Assembly (NCBI GenBank): GCA_002399565.1 | Contig: DHDW01000037.1 | Span: forward strand, 30,139 to 59,095 | Direction of reading: 5' to 3' | Source: Bacteroidales bacterium UBA4866 | GTDB taxonomy: Bacteria; Bacteroidota; Bacteroidia; Bacteroidales; P3 | DNA: 28,957 nt | In this document: in pieces, positions 1 to 8,060 of the stretch | Layout: every line of letters begins with the position of its first letter | Numbering within the stretch: position 1 is the first letter of the stretch | Notes under the pieces: generated by a model | What the model saw: only the letters and a program-made list of their open reading frames with translations | What the model was told of the DNA's origin: nothing | The model's database searches: none | Program-made: the position numbers and the translations under genes

Positions 1-3000
1 GAGAAGCAACTACAGTACTAGCACCTTGACTAACTAATGCTCCAAAATAATAAGTATTATTTAATCCATTATCTTGAGAAACATATAAAGAATAGCCTTC
101 AATAGGAGATTGATTTACAGCTTGACCTATAAACCATTTATTAGGAGCATTTCCATTAGATATTTCCCAAGCATTTCTTTCATTCACTGAACTAAAATCA
201 CAATAATATGGTAAAGTTGCTGGAGCACCTTTTGTTATTATGTTTATATATGCCCAATTACTACCACAATTCTGCCTAATTCCAATTCTATAATTTGATG
301 CAGGATTTAATCCATTGATTTGATATGGAAAATTAATTATTGTATCGTTAAAGTTAATTATCGTTTCATTATTCAAACTATCTCCTTCCAAAAGATATGA
401 AATCTGATATCCTTGTTGTTGATAATTAAAAGTATCCCATATAAGCTTAACCATTGAATAAGTTATACTATCAGCACGAAAATCGTACACATTTGGACAA
501 GGAGTATAATAATCAACATAAATATCATCCACTCTAGAATTATATTTGGATAATATAGTTATATATCTTCCCAATCCATTATAACTATTGAAATTTACTT
601 CAAATCTATGCCATAAATTATCTGAAGGAGCGTTGATAATATTTATTGTATCAAATGTAGATAAATCATTAGGATTCTCCATAACACCAATCATTAATTT
701 GGAACCCGATGAAGTTCTCCTAAATCTAAAAGATAAATTTACAGATGAAGTTGAAATTGTATCTTCTAACATAGGGAGTGATAAATAAGAATTATTATTC
801 AAATATAATGATGTTGTTAGATTATATGTTTCTGTATTTTTCAATTCCACGTTTGAAGTTTTGTACCAACATATAGGAAAAGATGTTGATGAATAAATAT
901 TGAAATCTTCACTATATGGAAGTGTAATTTTCTTACACAAAGGAGAAAAGGTTATAACATTACTTTCTTGCCAGTTTCCATTTCCACATAAAACCTTAAC
1001 ATAAGCATTATATTGAACTTGATCTGGACATTCTAAAACAAAAGTTGTTGTATCTAAATTAATAAAAGAATAAACTTCAGAATTAAATGGCTTATAATAT
1101 AATACCCACGCACTATCACTATATCCAGCAGTCCACTTTAATTCAACACTGTCTTCATAAGAATTTAAAACACTTAAAGTTGGAGAAGCACAAGGATTTT
1201 CTTGTATTGTTATATTGTCTATTGCAGCAGGATAATATCTTTGTCCTCCATAAGCATCAGCATATCTATTTGTCCATAGGAAAATTAATTTCTTTATAGT
1301 TCCAATTTCTCCTTGATATGGAATATTTATTGTGTGAGAATTGATGACAATAGGATTTGAATTATTATAAAAATATGGGAAAGCATCATTATGAAAATAA
1401 GAATAAGGACTGTTCACTTCACCTCCAAATAATATTGCACCATCTGAATAATTTTTTGAAGCATAATATGGAGCATAAGGAGTATTAGTACCTAAAAAAC
1501 TTGTATTTGAATCAACAACAAAAACTTTTAACATATTATCAAAGTTATAATCTCCTTTTACTCTTGAATTAAAAGTAATTGTATAACCTCCTGCTCCATT
1601 TGATTCAAATAATCGTGAAGCAGTAACTACTGTGTTAGAATAATAATTCATAGTATTACTATCTCCATTATTATCTGAAACATACATAGAATATCCTGTC
1701 ATATCTCCACTATTTATTGCTTGACCAAAAACCCATTTATTTATACAATCATCATTTGAGAACATCCATTTATCTCTTTCTTCTTGAGTTTCAAAATCAC
1801 AGCTATATGGTAAAATAGCTGGAGAACCCATTGTATATGCATCTATTATTGTCCAAGCACCTCCACAGTTCTGTCTTATAGCGAATGAATAATGAGTTGA
1901 AGGAGTTAAATTTGAAATAAGAAAAGGTAAAGATGATGTGTTAGGTAGATTAATAATTGTAGTAGTACTATCAGGATTAAAGGTATCAGAATATGGAGAA
2001 TAAGCTATTTGATAACCATTATGAGAGTTATTTGTAGTATTCCAAGAGAAAGCAATTGAATTATGAGTGGTTTCTATCGGCCTGAAATCATATACATTTG
2101 GACATTGAAGTTTATAATCAATAGTAACATCTCCTATACTATGAGCTCCATTTCTTCCTAAAGCTTCAACTCTGAATGCAATATGATTGTTTGTTCCTAC
2201 AACAATATTATTGTCAATATTTATTTCGTAGAAACTTAAATCAGTATAAAAATTTGTTAAAATCAACGTATCAAACAAAGATACAAAAGTATTTGTGTCA
2301 TTAGCATCACTCATTACTCCAAAAGAAAATTTAACTCCTGCATCTGACCAAGCATAATTTCTTGCATGAAATTTAACACTTAAACTATTTATATCTTTTG
2401 TAATTTTAGGAGAAATAAAATAGTTTCTATTTCCTAAATCATAAACATTCAAATTAACACCACCTCCATATATGTAATAATTACCACCCCAGCACAAAGG
2501 TGTGTAATTAGCCAGTGAACTAAAATCAAAATAATATGGGATAGTATCTATTGTTGCACAAATAGTTCTAAAAGAGATTTCACTCCATAAACTAAAAGTA
2601 GTATCATTACATGATTTTCTAAGTCGTACATTGTAATCACTATTTTCAAATAATGAATCTAAAATAATATAATTATTATCTGAATATTCATTATTTGCAT
2701 TATTCCAATCATATTCAGAAGATAATTTATATTCTATTATCCAATTAGAAGTGGTATCATTTTCTTCCCAACTTATTCTTGCCTGATTAGGTGTTATATC
2801 ACTTACATTCAAATTAAAACCATTAGGGCAAGTAGTAAAATTAAATCTAATATTGTTTCTATGATTAGAATTATTTCCGAAATCAGGTGTAGAATCAATC
2901 GTAAAAGTATTTGGATAAGTTAAATAAGCTGTTCGAGTTAGAGGTAAAGAGTTTTCTTCAGACAAATAACCTAGTGTATCATTATGACAATTATAATTTA

Positions 3001-3463
3001 GCGATTTATTTGAGACAAATGTTATAACTAAATTAGAATTACCATCCAAAAAATAAGGTCTGTCAAAATAAATATAAGATAAAGCTATGGTATCATTAAA
3101 ATCATATAAAGGATCATTAGTAAACACTCCATAATTATCTCTACTAAAAACCCTGGTCGAATTATCAAGAGAAATAAATTCATTCTGGAAAGAACTTAGA
3201 GTGGTTGTACCAATATATATTGATAAATTACCATTACATAAATAAGAAAAATTATAAGACTCTAATGCAATTGACTCAATATACATACCATTTTGATTAA
3301 TCTCCTGAGCTGTAAAAATCTGCTGAATAAATGTGGATGTACTGTCATCAATAAAGAAAGGAATCTCTAAATTATTTGTTGTTCCATTTCCAATTCTAAC
3401 AATTTGACCAAAGGATTGCAAACAAAAAAGTATTGCTATTAAAGATAATATAGTTTTTTTCAT
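1..3463 (-). CDS. Giant secreted modular protein (fibronectin III / choice-of-anchor-J repeats), C-terminus beyond window
   Basis: The minus strand is open from an ATG at 3463 to the window edge, giving at least 1154 residues without a stop. It starts with a signal peptide (MKKTILSLIAILFCLQSFGQ), so the product is exported. After an N-terminal domain (about 20-205) come alternating modules: FN3 (about 207-300), a jelly-roll-like domain (303-450), FN3 starting CPNVYDFR (457-541), a long choice-of-anchor-J-like domain (545-755), FN3 (755-838), jelly-roll (842-990), FN3 again starting CPNVYDFR (990-1073), and a second long anchor-J domain cut by the edge. The two CPNVYDFR motifs lie exactly 1605 bp (535 residues) apart, so a four-domain unit was duplicated. 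Such proteins in Bacteroidota are usually T9SS-exported adhesins or carry a catalytic domain; neither a sorting tail nor an enzyme domain is visible here, so the role remains open. A Bacteroidota promoter lies 22 bases upstream. Confidence 0.85.
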   Translation of the reverse strand, partial: MKKTILSLIAILFCLQSFGQIVRIGNGTTNNLEIPFFIDDSTSTFIQQIFTAQEINQNGMYIESIALESYNFSYLCNGNLSIYIGTTTLSSFQNEFISLDNSTRVFSRDNYGVFTNDPLYDFNDTIALSYIYFDRPYFLDGNSNLVITFVSNKSLNYNCHNDTLGYLSEENSLPLTRTAYLTYPNTFTIDSTPDFGNNSNHRNNIRFNFTTCPNGFNLNVSDITPNQARISWEENDTTSNWIIEYKLSSEYDWNNANNEYSDNNYIILDSLFENSDYNVRLRKSCNDTTFSLWSEISFRTICATIDTIPYYFDFSSLANYTPLCWGGNYYIYGGGVNLNVYDLGNRNYFISPKITKDINSLSVKFHARNYAWSDAGVKFSFGVMSDANDTNTFVSLFDTLILTNFYTDLSFYEINIDNNIVVGTNNHIAFRVEALGRNGAHSIGDVTIDYKLQCPNVYDFRPIETTHNSIAFSWNTTNNSHNGYQIAYSPYSDTFNPDSTTTIINLPNTSSLPFLISNLTPSTHYSFAIRQNCGGAWTIIDAYTMGSPAILPYSCDFETQEERDKWMFSNDDCINKWVFGQAINSGDMTGYSMYVSDNNGDSNTMNYYSNTVVTASRLFESNGAGGYTITFNSRVKGDYNFDNMLKVFVVDSNTSFLGTNTPYAPYYASKNYSDGAILFGGEVNSPYSYFHNDAFPYFYNNSNPIVINSHTINIPYQGEIGTIKKLIFLWTNRYADAYGGQRYYPAAIDNITIQENPCASPTLSVLNSYEDSVELKWTAGYSDSAWVLYYKPFNSEVYSFINLDTTTFVLECPDQVQYNAYVKVLCGNGNWQESNVITFSPLCKKITLPYSEDFNIYSSTSFPICWYKTSNVELKNTETYNLTTSLYLNNNSYLSLPMLEDTISTSSVNLSFRFRRTSSGSKLMIGVMENPNDLSTFDTINIINAPSDNLWHRFEVNFNSYNGLGRYITILSKYNSRVDDIYVDYYTPCPNVYDFRADSITYSMVKLIWDTFNYQQQGYQISYLLEGDSLNNETIINFNDTIINFPYQINGLNPASNYRIGIRQNCGSNWAYINIITKGAPATLPYYCDFSSVNERNAWEISNGNAPNKWFIGQAVNQSPIEGYSLYVSQDNGLNNTYYFGALVSQGASTVVAS

Positions 3464-3485
3464 GATATTTAAATTATTTCCTACG

Positions 3486-3493
3486 CAAAAGTA
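3486..3493 (-). promoter_or_regulatory. Promoter -7 element TACTTTTG for the giant modular protein
   Basis: The minus strand reads TACTTTTG, a full match to the Bacteroidota -7 consensus TAnnTTTG, 22 bases before the start codon at 3463. No clear -33 TTTG is seen at the usual spacing. Confidence 0.6.
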
Positions 3494-3527
3494 CATAAAT
3501 AATCATTACTATAATAAAAAAACAAAA

Positions 3528-3557
3528 AAATCCTTATTCATGACAGAATAAGGATTT
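3528..3557 (-). terminator. Intrinsic terminator downstream of the ornithine carbamoyltransferase gene
   Basis: A perfect 12-bp stem (AAATCCTTATTC with GAATAAGGATTT) encloses a 6-base loop. Read on the minus strand it is followed by a T-rich tract (TTTTTTTGTTTTTTT), which fits rho-independent termination of the minus-strand gene ending at 3596. Confidence 0.85.
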
Positions 3558-3595
3558 TAAATTTTGTTACTAAGAACAATTTTATTTTTTAAATA

Positions 3596-4597
3596 TTATG
3601 CTCCAAGAGTAGCTACCATAACTGCTTTTATGGTATGAAGACGGTTTTCTGCTTCGTCAAATACTATTGACATTGGGCTTTCAAATACATCTTCAGTTAC
3701 TTCCATAGCTTCCAAACCATATTTAGCGTGGATATCTCTACCTACTTGAGTTTCTAAATTGTGGAATGCTGGAAGGCAGTGCATAAACTTAACGTTAGGA
3801 TTACCTATCATCTTAACAACATCCATATTTATTTGGTAAGGACGAAGTAGTTTTATTCTTTCTTCCCATACTTCTGCTGGTTCTCCCATTGATACCCATA
3901 CGTCAGTATATAAGAAATCACATCCCTTAACAGCTTCTTCAACATTATCAGTGATTGTTATCTTAGCTCCAGTTTCTTTTGCAATTTCTCTACATTTTGC
4001 AACTAATTCAGCATCTTGTTGGCATGATTTAGGAGCAGCAGCACGGAAATCCATTCCCATTTTAGCGGCACCAACCATTAATGAATTTCCCATATTGTTC
4101 TTAGCATCTCCTAAGTAACAGAAAGTAATTTTATTTAATGGTTTGTCGATATGTTCAGTCATTGTTAAGAAGTCAGCCAAGATTTGAGTTGGGTGAAATT
4201 CTGTTGTTAAACCATTCCAAACAGGAACTCCAGCATATTCAGCTAAAGTTTCAACAGTTGATTGGTCATAACCACGATATTCAATACCATCGTACATTCT
4301 TCCAAGAACTCTTGCAGTATCTTTCATTGATTCTTTCTTCCCCATTTGAGAACCTGAAGGTCCTAAATAAGTAACGTGAGCACCTTGATCTAAAGCACCA
4401 ACTTCAAAAGCACAACGAGTACGAGTTGAGTCTTTTTCAAATAGAAGTACTATATTCTTTCCTTTAAGGGTTTGAACTTCATTTCCTGCATATTTTGCAC
4501 GTTTAAGGTCACGTGACAAATCCAAAAGATATTGAATTTCTTTTGGAGTAAAATCTAAAAGCTTCAAAAAGCTTCTGTTTCTTAAATTGAACGCCAT
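3596..4597 (-). CDS. argF: Ornithine carbamoyltransferase (333 aa)
   Basis: This cytosolic enzyme interconverts ornithine plus carbamoyl phosphate with citrulline plus phosphate. Visible motifs are the carbamoyl-phosphate loop STRTR (57-61), HPTQ (135-138), the ornithine-binding DVWVSMG (232-238) and HCLPA (273-277). Length and sequence closely follow the Escherichia coli ArgI/ArgF type. The SMG motif argues for true ornithine as substrate rather than the N-acetyl- or N-succinylornithine used by the argF' enzymes common in Bacteroidota. The gene is monocistronic, with a TTTG-N18-TAACTTTG promoter upstream and a strong terminator downstream. A carbamate kinase gene lies 7 kb away, so a catabolic (arcB) role is likely, but the sequence alone does not fix the direction of the reaction. 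Confidence 0.95.
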   Translation of the reverse strand: MAFNLRNRSFLKLLDFTPKEIQYLLDLSRDLKRAKYAGNEVQTLKGKNIVLLFEKDSTRTRCAFEVGALDQGAHVTYLGPSGSQMGKKESMKDTARVLGRMYDGIEYRGYDQSTVETLAEYAGVPVWNGLTTEFHPTQILADFLTMTEHIDKPLNKITFCYLGDAKNNMGNSLMVGAAKMGMDFRAAAPKSCQQDAELVAKCREIAKETGAKITITDNVEEAVKGCDFLYTDVWVSMGEPAEVWEERIKLLRPYQINMDVVKMIGNPNVKFMHCLPAFHNLETQVGRDIHAKYGLEAMEVTEDVFESPMSIVFDEAENRLHTIKAVMVATLGA

Positions 4598-4641
4598 ATT
4601 AATTAAATTTTATTGTGTCAAAAAATTATTTATTTAGGGCA

Positions 4642-4671
4642 CAAAGTTAAGAATTTATTCCCATCTGCAAA
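4642..4671 (-). promoter_or_regulatory. Promoter (TTTG-N18-TAACTTTG) for ornithine carbamoyltransferase
   Basis: On the minus strand a TTTG (4671-4668) is followed after exactly 18 bases by TAACTTTG (4649-4642), 44 bases before the ATG at 4597. Both elements match the Bacteroidota housekeeping promoter form. The same 18-base spacing recurs at 5064-5093. Confidence 0.75.
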
Positions 4672-4723
4672 AATATTTGAAATTATAATAAGATTATCCG
4701 ATGAAAACTAATGCTCTATCCTT

Positions 4724-4999
4724 TTATTTCTTCTTCTTTCCTGAGAATATTGGAGTAAATAACGCAAATGCAGCCATAGTATAACCCCAACCAGCAGCTT
4801 GAATATATGAACCAACATCTTTTAAATAAAGAATCGCAGAATCTATAACCCATCCATCATCACACATTGTATCAAATAAGGGAGATATTACAATCATAAT
4901 AATAAAATAAATCGCCCCAAGACTAATGGCGTAAGTATTAAAAAACAAAATCTTCTTTAATAAGCTATATGACCTAAAGCTTTCTTTTACATCTCTCAT
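4724..4999 (-). CDS. Small two-helix membrane protein, unknown function (91 aa)
   Basis: I do not recognise a family. The 91 residues show two likely transmembrane segments, about residues 24-40 (hydrophobic AISLGAIYFIIMIVI) and about 66-84 (AAGWGYTMAAFALFTPIF). A basic amphipathic N-terminus precedes them and a positively charged GKKKK tail follows, which places both ends on the cytoplasmic side by the positive-inside rule. The loop between them is acidic (DTMCDDGWVIDS). It has its own promoter of the TTTG-N18-TAACTTTG form, 64 bases upstream of the start. It lies just upstream of the carbamoyltransferase on the same strand, but 126 bases and a separate promoter intervene, so a shared function is not implied. 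Confidence 0.7.
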   Translation of the reverse strand: MRDVKESFRSYSLLKKILFFNTYAISLGAIYFIIMIVISPLFDTMCDDGWVIDSAILYLKDVGSYIQAAGWGYTMAAFALFTPIFSGKKKK

Positions 5000-5063
5000 C
5001 TTACAGTATTTTTTAGTAAATAATAATCAAGAAATCCAATTAATAACTCAATTTATAAGTCTA

Positions 5064-5093
5064 CAAAGTTAATATTTTATTCTTGTTCGCAAA
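5064..5093 (-). promoter_or_regulatory. Promoter (TTTG-N18-TAACTTTG) for the small membrane protein
   Basis: On the minus strand TTTG (5093-5090), 18 bases and TAACTTTG (5071-5064) form a complete Bacteroidota promoter upstream of the start codon at 4999. Confidence 0.7.
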
Positions 5094-5173
5094 GACTTTT
5101 ACATAAAAAACAAAGCTATTAAAATTTAGTGCTTTTTTACACCAATAAAAAAGCCACTTAACCCACACTAAAC

Positions 5174-5328
5174 AAGGATTTAACGACCTCTAAACTTTGC
5201 TTTAGTGAAGGCGAAATGCCATTTCGTTGCGATGAAATGCCATTTCGTTATTGGTGAAATGCCATTTCGCTGAAACGAAATGCCATTTCACCTTCATTAA
5301 GTCGTTATTTAAAGGTCAACAAAACCTT
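5174..5328. repeat. 155-bp palindromic element: four GAAATGCCATTTC units inside an inverted repeat
   Basis: The centre holds four identical 13-mers, GAAATGCCATTTC, at 5213-5225, 5234-5246, 5256-5268 and 5277-5289. Each is itself a palindrome around a central C. Start-to-start spacing is 21, 22 and 21 bp, close to two helical turns. Outside them, 38-base arms at 5174-5211 and 5291-5328 are imperfect inverted repeats, with best matches at the inner (TGAAGG) and outer (AAGG) ends and a GACCT block between. The whole element is symmetric about base 5251. It could be a MITE-like repeat, a cruciform-forming element or a cluster of protein-binding sites. It is not coding. Confidence 0.85.
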
Positions 5329-5484
5329 ATAAAATTTCATCCAAACCTTATTTAAAATCAGAAGATTTAAGTTTATGGAGCTCCAAAACTCCTATTTTCG
5401 TCTTAAAACATCATAAAAATAGAAATAAATATGATTTTATGGATAAAAAAACATCAAAACCTATTTTAATTGGGGAAATTATTG

Positions 5485-5492
5485 TAACTTTA
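5485..5492 (+). promoter_or_regulatory. Candidate promoter element for the HU-HIG gene
   Basis: TAACTTTA differs from TAnnTTTG only at the last base and lies 59 bases before the ATG at 5552. No -33 element is clear. Confidence 0.4.
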
Positions 5493-5551
5493 CAAAAAAT
5501 TTAAATCAAGCTATTTACTTGTATCATTGTTTAACTTAAATAAATAATTTT

Positions 5552-5971
5552 ATGGCTATTACCTACAGAATTTGGAAAAAGAAATTCAAAAACAAAGACG
5601 GGCAAGTTGAAGAGAAATTCTTTGCCTGCAAGAAAACAAACAGAACTCTCTCAACTCAAGAAGTATGTGAGCAGATTTCAGAAGCATCTTCGCTTACCGA
5701 AGGCGATGTTATGTCTGCCCTTTTAGGACTTTCCAAGGTTACTCAAAGAGCTCTTTCAATGGGACATAATGTTAATTTGGAAGGAATTGGGACAATAGGT
5801 CTTTCAGTTACCAGTGCAGCAATGGATTCTCCAAAAGACATTTCGAAAGTGAAGGTTAAAGCAAAGCGAGTTACCTTTCGCCCAGACAAAAGACTTAAAG
5901 AAATTCTTAAAACTCTAAGGTTTGCATTAGAGAAAGCAGCACCAAAGGGGCTTGTTTCAAAAAAGAAATAA
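5552..5971 (+). CDS. HU-family DNA-binding protein, HU-HIG type (139 aa)
   Basis: A small basic protein related to the histone-like HU/IHF fold, of the Bacteroidota HU-HIG subgroup: an N-terminal extension (MAITYRIWKKKFKNKDGQ...) precedes the HU-like helical dimerisation region (about 35-75) and the beta-arm region. The HU signature is recognisable around VNLEGIGTIGLSV (residues 73-85). The lysine-rich tail (KAAPKGLVSKKK) would add DNA contacts. It is expected to bind DNA non-specifically in the cytosol and shape the nucleoid; the exact role of this subgroup is not established. It stands alone, preceded by a 155-bp palindromic element and followed by a perfect 17-bp terminator hairpin that begins on the stop codon. 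Confidence 0.85.
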   Translation: MAITYRIWKKKFKNKDGQVEEKFFACKKTNRTLSTQEVCEQISEASSLTEGDVMSALLGLSKVTQRALSMGHNVNLEGIGTIGLSVTSAAMDSPKDISKVKVKAKRVTFRPDKRLKEILKTLRFALEKAAPKGLVSKKK

Positions 5972-6010
5972 AAAGAACTTCCTTTAATTAAGTTTAAAGG
6001 AAGTTCTTTT
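5971..6010. terminator. Bidirectional terminator between the HU and DUF4139 genes
   Basis: A perfect 17-bp stem (5971-5987 with 5994-6010) surrounds a 6-base loop, and the arms begin with AAAA and end with TTTT. It lies between convergent genes and can serve both strands. Confidence 0.9.
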
Positions 6011-6042
6011 TGAGTTATAATTTACTTGCTCTTCAATTTCTT

Positions 6043-8016
6043 TTAGTCAAAAGCAATCTTTGTAGTCTTTGGATAGCGGATTGTGTATTTAATTGTAAAA
6101 GCTTTAGACTCTAAGGCATTTAGATTTAAATCCCAATACAAAAGTCCTGTCTTTTCATCAATTACAGCTCCTGATATTTCATTTTTCTCAATAGAAATTT
6201 CTTCAATATTTGAAACTGGAACTTGGTCATCAATTCTTAGGTTTACAGCTTGGTCTTTATTATTCTTTGCAGTAATATCTATTGTTACGGTTGTTTCTAA
6301 AATGGAGCCTTTTCTATTAAATTTCTTTGGCTGAGTAAAACTTACCTTCCTATCTATAACAACTCTCTTTTCTTTTCCAATTGGAATGGACAGAGTATCG
6401 GAGGTTTGATTTGTTGAAATATAGGAATCGTTTACATAGCTCTCATCAATATAAATTTTTGCCTTAGCATTTATCAAGTCCATATCTTCCCAAGAAGGCA
6501 AAAGAGCAGATAGATATACAATCTTTTCTTTCTTAGGCACTGCATTATATTTATAGAACGAATTAGCTTTTTTCTCTTCCAAAGGAATAATCTTTGCCTT
6601 TTCTCCACTCTTAATAGAATAATTCATTTCAACCTCATATTCCTTAGCAAGAGAGGTTGCAAGAGTGTTTTTTGAAGGAGATTCTTCATCAAAAGAAGAT
6701 ATTGTTTTTGTATCATCTACAATTGCAAAATCAGATCCTATTTCAAGAATTCCCTCATATTCTTTAATCTCTTCTTCCCCTTCTATAGTATAGTCAGCAC
6801 AGACTACAGCACTTACTTTACCTTCTGAAGGCTCAAGAAATAGATTTCCTCCTGAAGAATAGCCAGAAGAACTTGCTCTAACTCCTTTTTTTACAGCTCT
6901 TTTATAGCCCACAAAACTTGCAGTAATTTCATAAGAACCACTAACTAATGGTTTAATAATATAATTACCTTCCATATCTGTTTGTGCTCCTCCTTTTTGT
7001 ACTCCATTTTGCATGGCAATTACATTAACAAAAGGCATTGGTTCATTTGTTCTGGCATCAATAACTTTCCCTAACAATGTTCCATATGCTTTTGGAGAAG
7101 TATTAGAACTATATAGGGAATAAACCATAGGCTCTAATTCAAAAGGCTCTCCTTGTTCTTCAGAATCTTGTGTTGAAAAAACTAATTTAACATCTTCCCA
7201 GTCTTCTGCTGTGTTTTGTTGGAACTCTGTTTTAAGCAAAAATTGAGCATCATTACTTGATTTATTAAATTTCAAATCATAGAAAGGATTCCATTTTATT
7301 CCACCTACGCTATACATGTATTGAAGAGATGTTTGAATATCATTTTGAGAATATAAAGTAAGTTTAATATAGTATTCATTAATATTATTTTCCTTAGCTT
7401 CTTCATCTCCTTGCAGAATTAGTTGAATATTTGTTTCTAATTCTTTTTTCTTTGCTTCAAGTCTTAGAGATTCTTTTTCAGTTTTTGCTATTAAAGATTT
7501 AACTTCAATGGATTTATTTCTGTAAAAAGATAAAACATCTTTCATTTTCTTTGCCTCCAAAAGAGAATCCTTTTGATAATATGACTGTATAGAATACATT
7601 ACTTCATACTCTTTAAAATAAACTTCATCTAAAGTTTTTATATCATAAATCTCTTTATTTACTTTCTTCAAAGAGTCTTTTAAATTGCTTAGCAACTGCT
7701 TATTCTTAGCATCCAATTTCTCTTCTGCAGATTTATCTTTTCTAACAGTTTGAATGTAGGGAGTAAACTCTGTTATCATAAAGTCAGAAGAATTGTTAAA
7801 CTGTATGCTTTGCCTTCTTAAGTAAGGAGAGTTGCCACATAAAATTATTTCATTAAATCCTTGCTTAAGTGTAAGAGGAATGCTTTTCTCTATTTGAGCC
7901 GAAGAAGAAAAGACTGTTACCTTATTAATTTTAGGGTATAATTTATTTTCTTCTTGAGAGAATGTAAGATTACTTATTAAAAGTATTGCTATTATTATAA
8001 TTATATTCTTTTTCAT
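6043..8016 (-). CDS. DUF4140/DUF4139 (MuiA-like) secreted protein with a carboxypeptidase-D-regulatory-like insert (657 aa)
   Basis: It starts with a signal peptide (cleavage near residue 21, after FSQ). Residues about 31-90 match the DUF4140 N-terminal domain (INKVTVFSSSAQIEKSIP). A lysine/glutamate-rich coiled coil follows (about 90-205). The C-terminal DUF4139 beta-rich domain runs from about 215 to 655, with the family-typical GGIKWNPFYDLKF. Inserted at about 312-385 is a carboxypeptidase-D-regulatory-like beta-sandwich (GKVIDARTNEPMPFVNVIA ... GSYEITASFVGYK), a module common at the N-terminus of SusC-type receptors. Function is unknown; the 'mucoidy inhibitor A' name is inherited from distant homologs. 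It follows a paralog by 44 bp and probably shares its promoter. Confidence 0.85.
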   Translation of the reverse strand: MKKNIIIIIAILLISNLTFSQEENKLYPKINKVTVFSSSAQIEKSIPLTLKQGFNEIILCGNSPYLRRQSIQFNNSSDFMITEFTPYIQTVRKDKSAEEKLDAKNKQLLSNLKDSLKKVNKEIYDIKTLDEVYFKEYEVMYSIQSYYQKDSLLEAKKMKDVLSFYRNKSIEVKSLIAKTEKESLRLEAKKKELETNIQLILQGDEEAKENNINEYYIKLTLYSQNDIQTSLQYMYSVGGIKWNPFYDLKFNKSSNDAQFLLKTEFQQNTAEDWEDVKLVFSTQDSEEQGEPFELEPMVYSLYSSNTSPKAYGTLLGKVIDARTNEPMPFVNVIAMQNGVQKGGAQTDMEGNYIIKPLVSGSYEITASFVGYKRAVKKGVRASSSGYSSGGNLFLEPSEGKVSAVVCADYTIEGEEEIKEYEGILEIGSDFAIVDDTKTISSFDEESPSKNTLATSLAKEYEVEMNYSIKSGEKAKIIPLEEKKANSFYKYNAVPKKEKIVYLSALLPSWEDMDLINAKAKIYIDESYVNDSYISTNQTSDTLSIPIGKEKRVVIDRKVSFTQPKKFNRKGSILETTVTIDITAKNNKDQAVNLRIDDQVPVSNIEEISIEKNEISGAVIDEKTGLLYWDLNLNALESKAFTIKYTIRYPKTTKIAFD

Positions 8017-8060
8017 TTCTAATTCTTTTTTCTTTTACAACATTATTATACTCTATCCAA

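Larger units (their letters stand above)
5000..5551. other. Gene-free stretch between divergent genes
   Basis: This 552-bp interval separates the minus-strand membrane protein gene from the plus-strand HU gene. It holds the minus-strand promoter at 5064-5093, an imperfect hairpin around 5128-5159 (AGTGCTTTTTT against AAAAAAGCCACT) that is not downstream of any gene, the 155-bp palindromic element at 5174-5328, and a candidate HU promoter at 5485-5492. I see no credible ORF in it. Confidence 0.7.

Noticed and set aside
588..1299. Short plus-strand ORFs opposite the giant modular protein
   Set aside because: They lie antisense to a continuous, domain-rich reading frame and show no domain, signal peptide or promoter of their own.
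5128..5159. Hairpin as a terminator
   Set aside because: It resembles a terminator but is not downstream of any gene; it lies between divergent genes, so it was kept only as a note in the intergenic entry.
5213..5289. Possible CRISPR array
   Set aside because: The repeats are 13-bp palindromes separated by only 8-9 bases; there is no spacer content and no cas gene.
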